Assembly: GCA_002336115.1 (NCBI GenBank)
Contig: DDEN01000050.1
Coordinates: 1 to 64,000, forward strand
From: Chitinophagaceae bacterium UBA1953
Lineage (GTDB): Bacteria > Bacteroidota > Bacteroidia > Chitinophagales > Chitinophagaceae
DNA length: 64,000 bases
Reading direction: 5' to 3'
Below are positions 63,192-64,000 of the stretch, piece after piece. The first letter of the stretch is position 1; each line of letters starts with the position of its first letter. A model generated the notes under the pieces. It did no database searches, was not told the origin of the DNA, and was given only the letters and a program-made list of their open reading frames with translations. The position numbers were made by a program, and so were the translations under genes.

Positions 63192-63770
63192 ATGAGAAAA
63201 CTGTTTTGGATTGTGGCTTCGGTTGTTTTAATTGTTGCCTGTAAAGACAAATCTGATAAACAAGCTGGCAATAATGATGCTGTGGTAAAACAAAATTCAG
63301 CTTATGCGTACTCTGATTCATTCAATGTTTCTGTGAAAGCAGTTATGACTACTTATTTTCAATTAAAAGATGCTTTTGTTGCAAGCGATACAATGAAAGT
63401 AAATAGTACTGGTTTGCAATTGAAAAGCCTGCTTGATAGTCTGGATTTATCTGAGGTACAAAAAGTTGATTCATTAGGATACGAAAGCATACTTGGACGG
63501 CCCGGAGATGCCTCTGCTGAAATTACAGGAATGCTTGGTGAAAACGGAATTGAGCAAAAAAGAGAATCGTTTGAAATGATTTCAAATGTGTTTTATGATC
63601 TTGTACGAATTGTAAAACCTGTAGGAGAAACTATTTACTATCAATATTGCCCTATGGCATTTAATGAAAAAGGAGCATATTGGCTAAGCAATACAGATAG
63701 CATACGCAATCCATATTTCGGTAATAAAATGCTCAATTGTGGTGAAACAAAAGAAACTTTTAAGTTTTAA
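63192..63770 (+). CDS. DUF3347 lipoprotein
   Basis: A 192-residue lipoprotein (lipobox IVAC at residues 14-17 of the start at 63192). It contains FNVSVKAVMTTYFQLKDAFVASD, TGLQLKSLLDSLDLSE, and the signature QYCPMAFNEKGAYWLSN, then IRNPYFGNKMLNCGE, as in DUF3347 domains, which often sit in or near metal-efflux membrane-fusion proteins. The conserved Cys and Met suggest metal (copper) contact (inference). The frame runs 25 codons farther upstream, but these lack a signal. It is followed by a TonB-dependent receptor gene. Confidence 0.85.
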   Translation: MRKLFWIVASVVLIVACKDKSDKQAGNNDAVVKQNSAYAYSDSFNVSVKAVMTTYFQLKDAFVASDTMKVNSTGLQLKSLLDSLDLSEVQKVDSLGYESILGRPGDASAEITGMLGENGIEQKRESFEMISNVFYDLVRIVKPVGETIYYQYCPMAFNEKGAYWLSNTDSIRNPYFGNKMLNCGETKETFKF

Positions 63771-63813
63771 ACGTTTCGTAAATTATTAACTTATTAAGTC
63801 CAGTTAAGCGCAG

Positions 63814-64000
63814 ATGATGCACTTTGTTAAATACCTGTTCGTTACATTTTTTCTGTTTACAGCAATACAAGCAACAGCACAAAGCCACTTTACTATCAGT
63901 GGTTATGTGAAAGACAGTACAAGTAATGAAACAATTATTGGTGCTACAGTTTCAGTAAAAGGAGCAAATAAAAGTATTACATCAAACCAATATGGTTTTT
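63814..64000 (+). CDS. TonB-dependent receptor, N-terminal part (cut by window end)
   Basis: Starts at ATG 63814 (or 63817): signal peptide MMHFVKYLFVTFFLF..., cleavage near ATAQS, then the carboxypeptidase-regulatory-like domain start, HFTISGYVKDSTSNETIIGAT and VSVKGANKSI, as in Bacteroidota TonB-dependent outer-membrane transporters. The gene runs off the right edge, so the plug and barrel are not visible and the substrate cannot be told. The 43-bp gap to the DUF3347 gene allows one operon, with metal uptake or efflux as a plausible theme (inference). Confidence 0.8.
   Translation, partial: MMHFVKYLFVTFFLFTAIQATAQSHFTISGYVKDSTSNETIIGATVSVKGANKSITSNQYGF

Overview
The window reads as a chromosomal segment of a Bacteroidota bacterium, most likely Chitinophagaceae or a close relative. 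The signs are a gliding/type IX (T9SS) C-terminal domain protein next to a PorP/SprF partner, an N-terminal TonB-dependent receptor fragment, the short archaeal-type prolyl-tRNA synthetase, a K+-dependent-type membrane pyrophosphatase, -7 elements of the form TAnnTTTG, low G+C and weak Shine-Dalgarno signals. The genus cannot be fixed from this sequence. No phage, transposase, CRISPR array or rRNA was seen.

Positions 1-20577 (all minus strand, transcribed from right to left) form one Wzx/Wzy-type capsule or exopolysaccharide locus. Export and chain-length genes come first (Wza-like, Wzz-like), then rfbF-rfbG-rfbH for CDP-4-keto-3,6-dideoxyglucose, an NAD-dependent epimerase/reductase, a two-subunit transketolase, a Wzx flippase, several glycosyltransferases, an acetyltransferase, a Wzy polymerase, a polyprenyl-phosphate sugar transferase and a Wzi-like capsule assembly protein cut by the window edge. 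Many of these genes overlap by 1-32 bases. The transketolase pair inside a CDP-dideoxysugar cassette suggests a branched-chain sugar and is the most interesting metabolic feature here.

Positions 20578-32690 hold housekeeping genes: tRNA-Leu(CAA), an EamA transporter, dapD, a lone glycosyltransferase, a CCA-adding enzyme, a pRiA4b ORF-3-like protein, miaA, a FadL-like outer-membrane protein, a Ser-rich lipoprotein and proS. Positions 32771-34740 form a small decayed patch: a truncated and frameshifted membrane protein, a VOC protein, an XRE regulator whose reading frame is broken, and a 21-bp tandem repeat directly upstream of it.

Positions 34740-49500 hold a LEA/WHy lipoprotein, a WbqC-like protein, a 1737-residue PKD-repeat T9SS protein with PorP/SprF, a BlaI/M56 sensor pair with two clear palindromic operators over its promoter, a DUF4382 lipoprotein, a pyrophosphatase with an added C-terminal tail, and an ECF sigma factor with a small membrane partner.

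Positions 49562-64000 hold nnr (NAD(P)HX repair) and an envelope-biogenesis group (OstA-like, MCE/MlaD-like and an amidase on the minus strand, LptD on the plus strand). They are followed by plsC, ung, tRNA-Arg(TCT), a small secreted protein, an ABC-F ATPase, a DUF3347 lipoprotein and the start of a TonB-dependent receptor.
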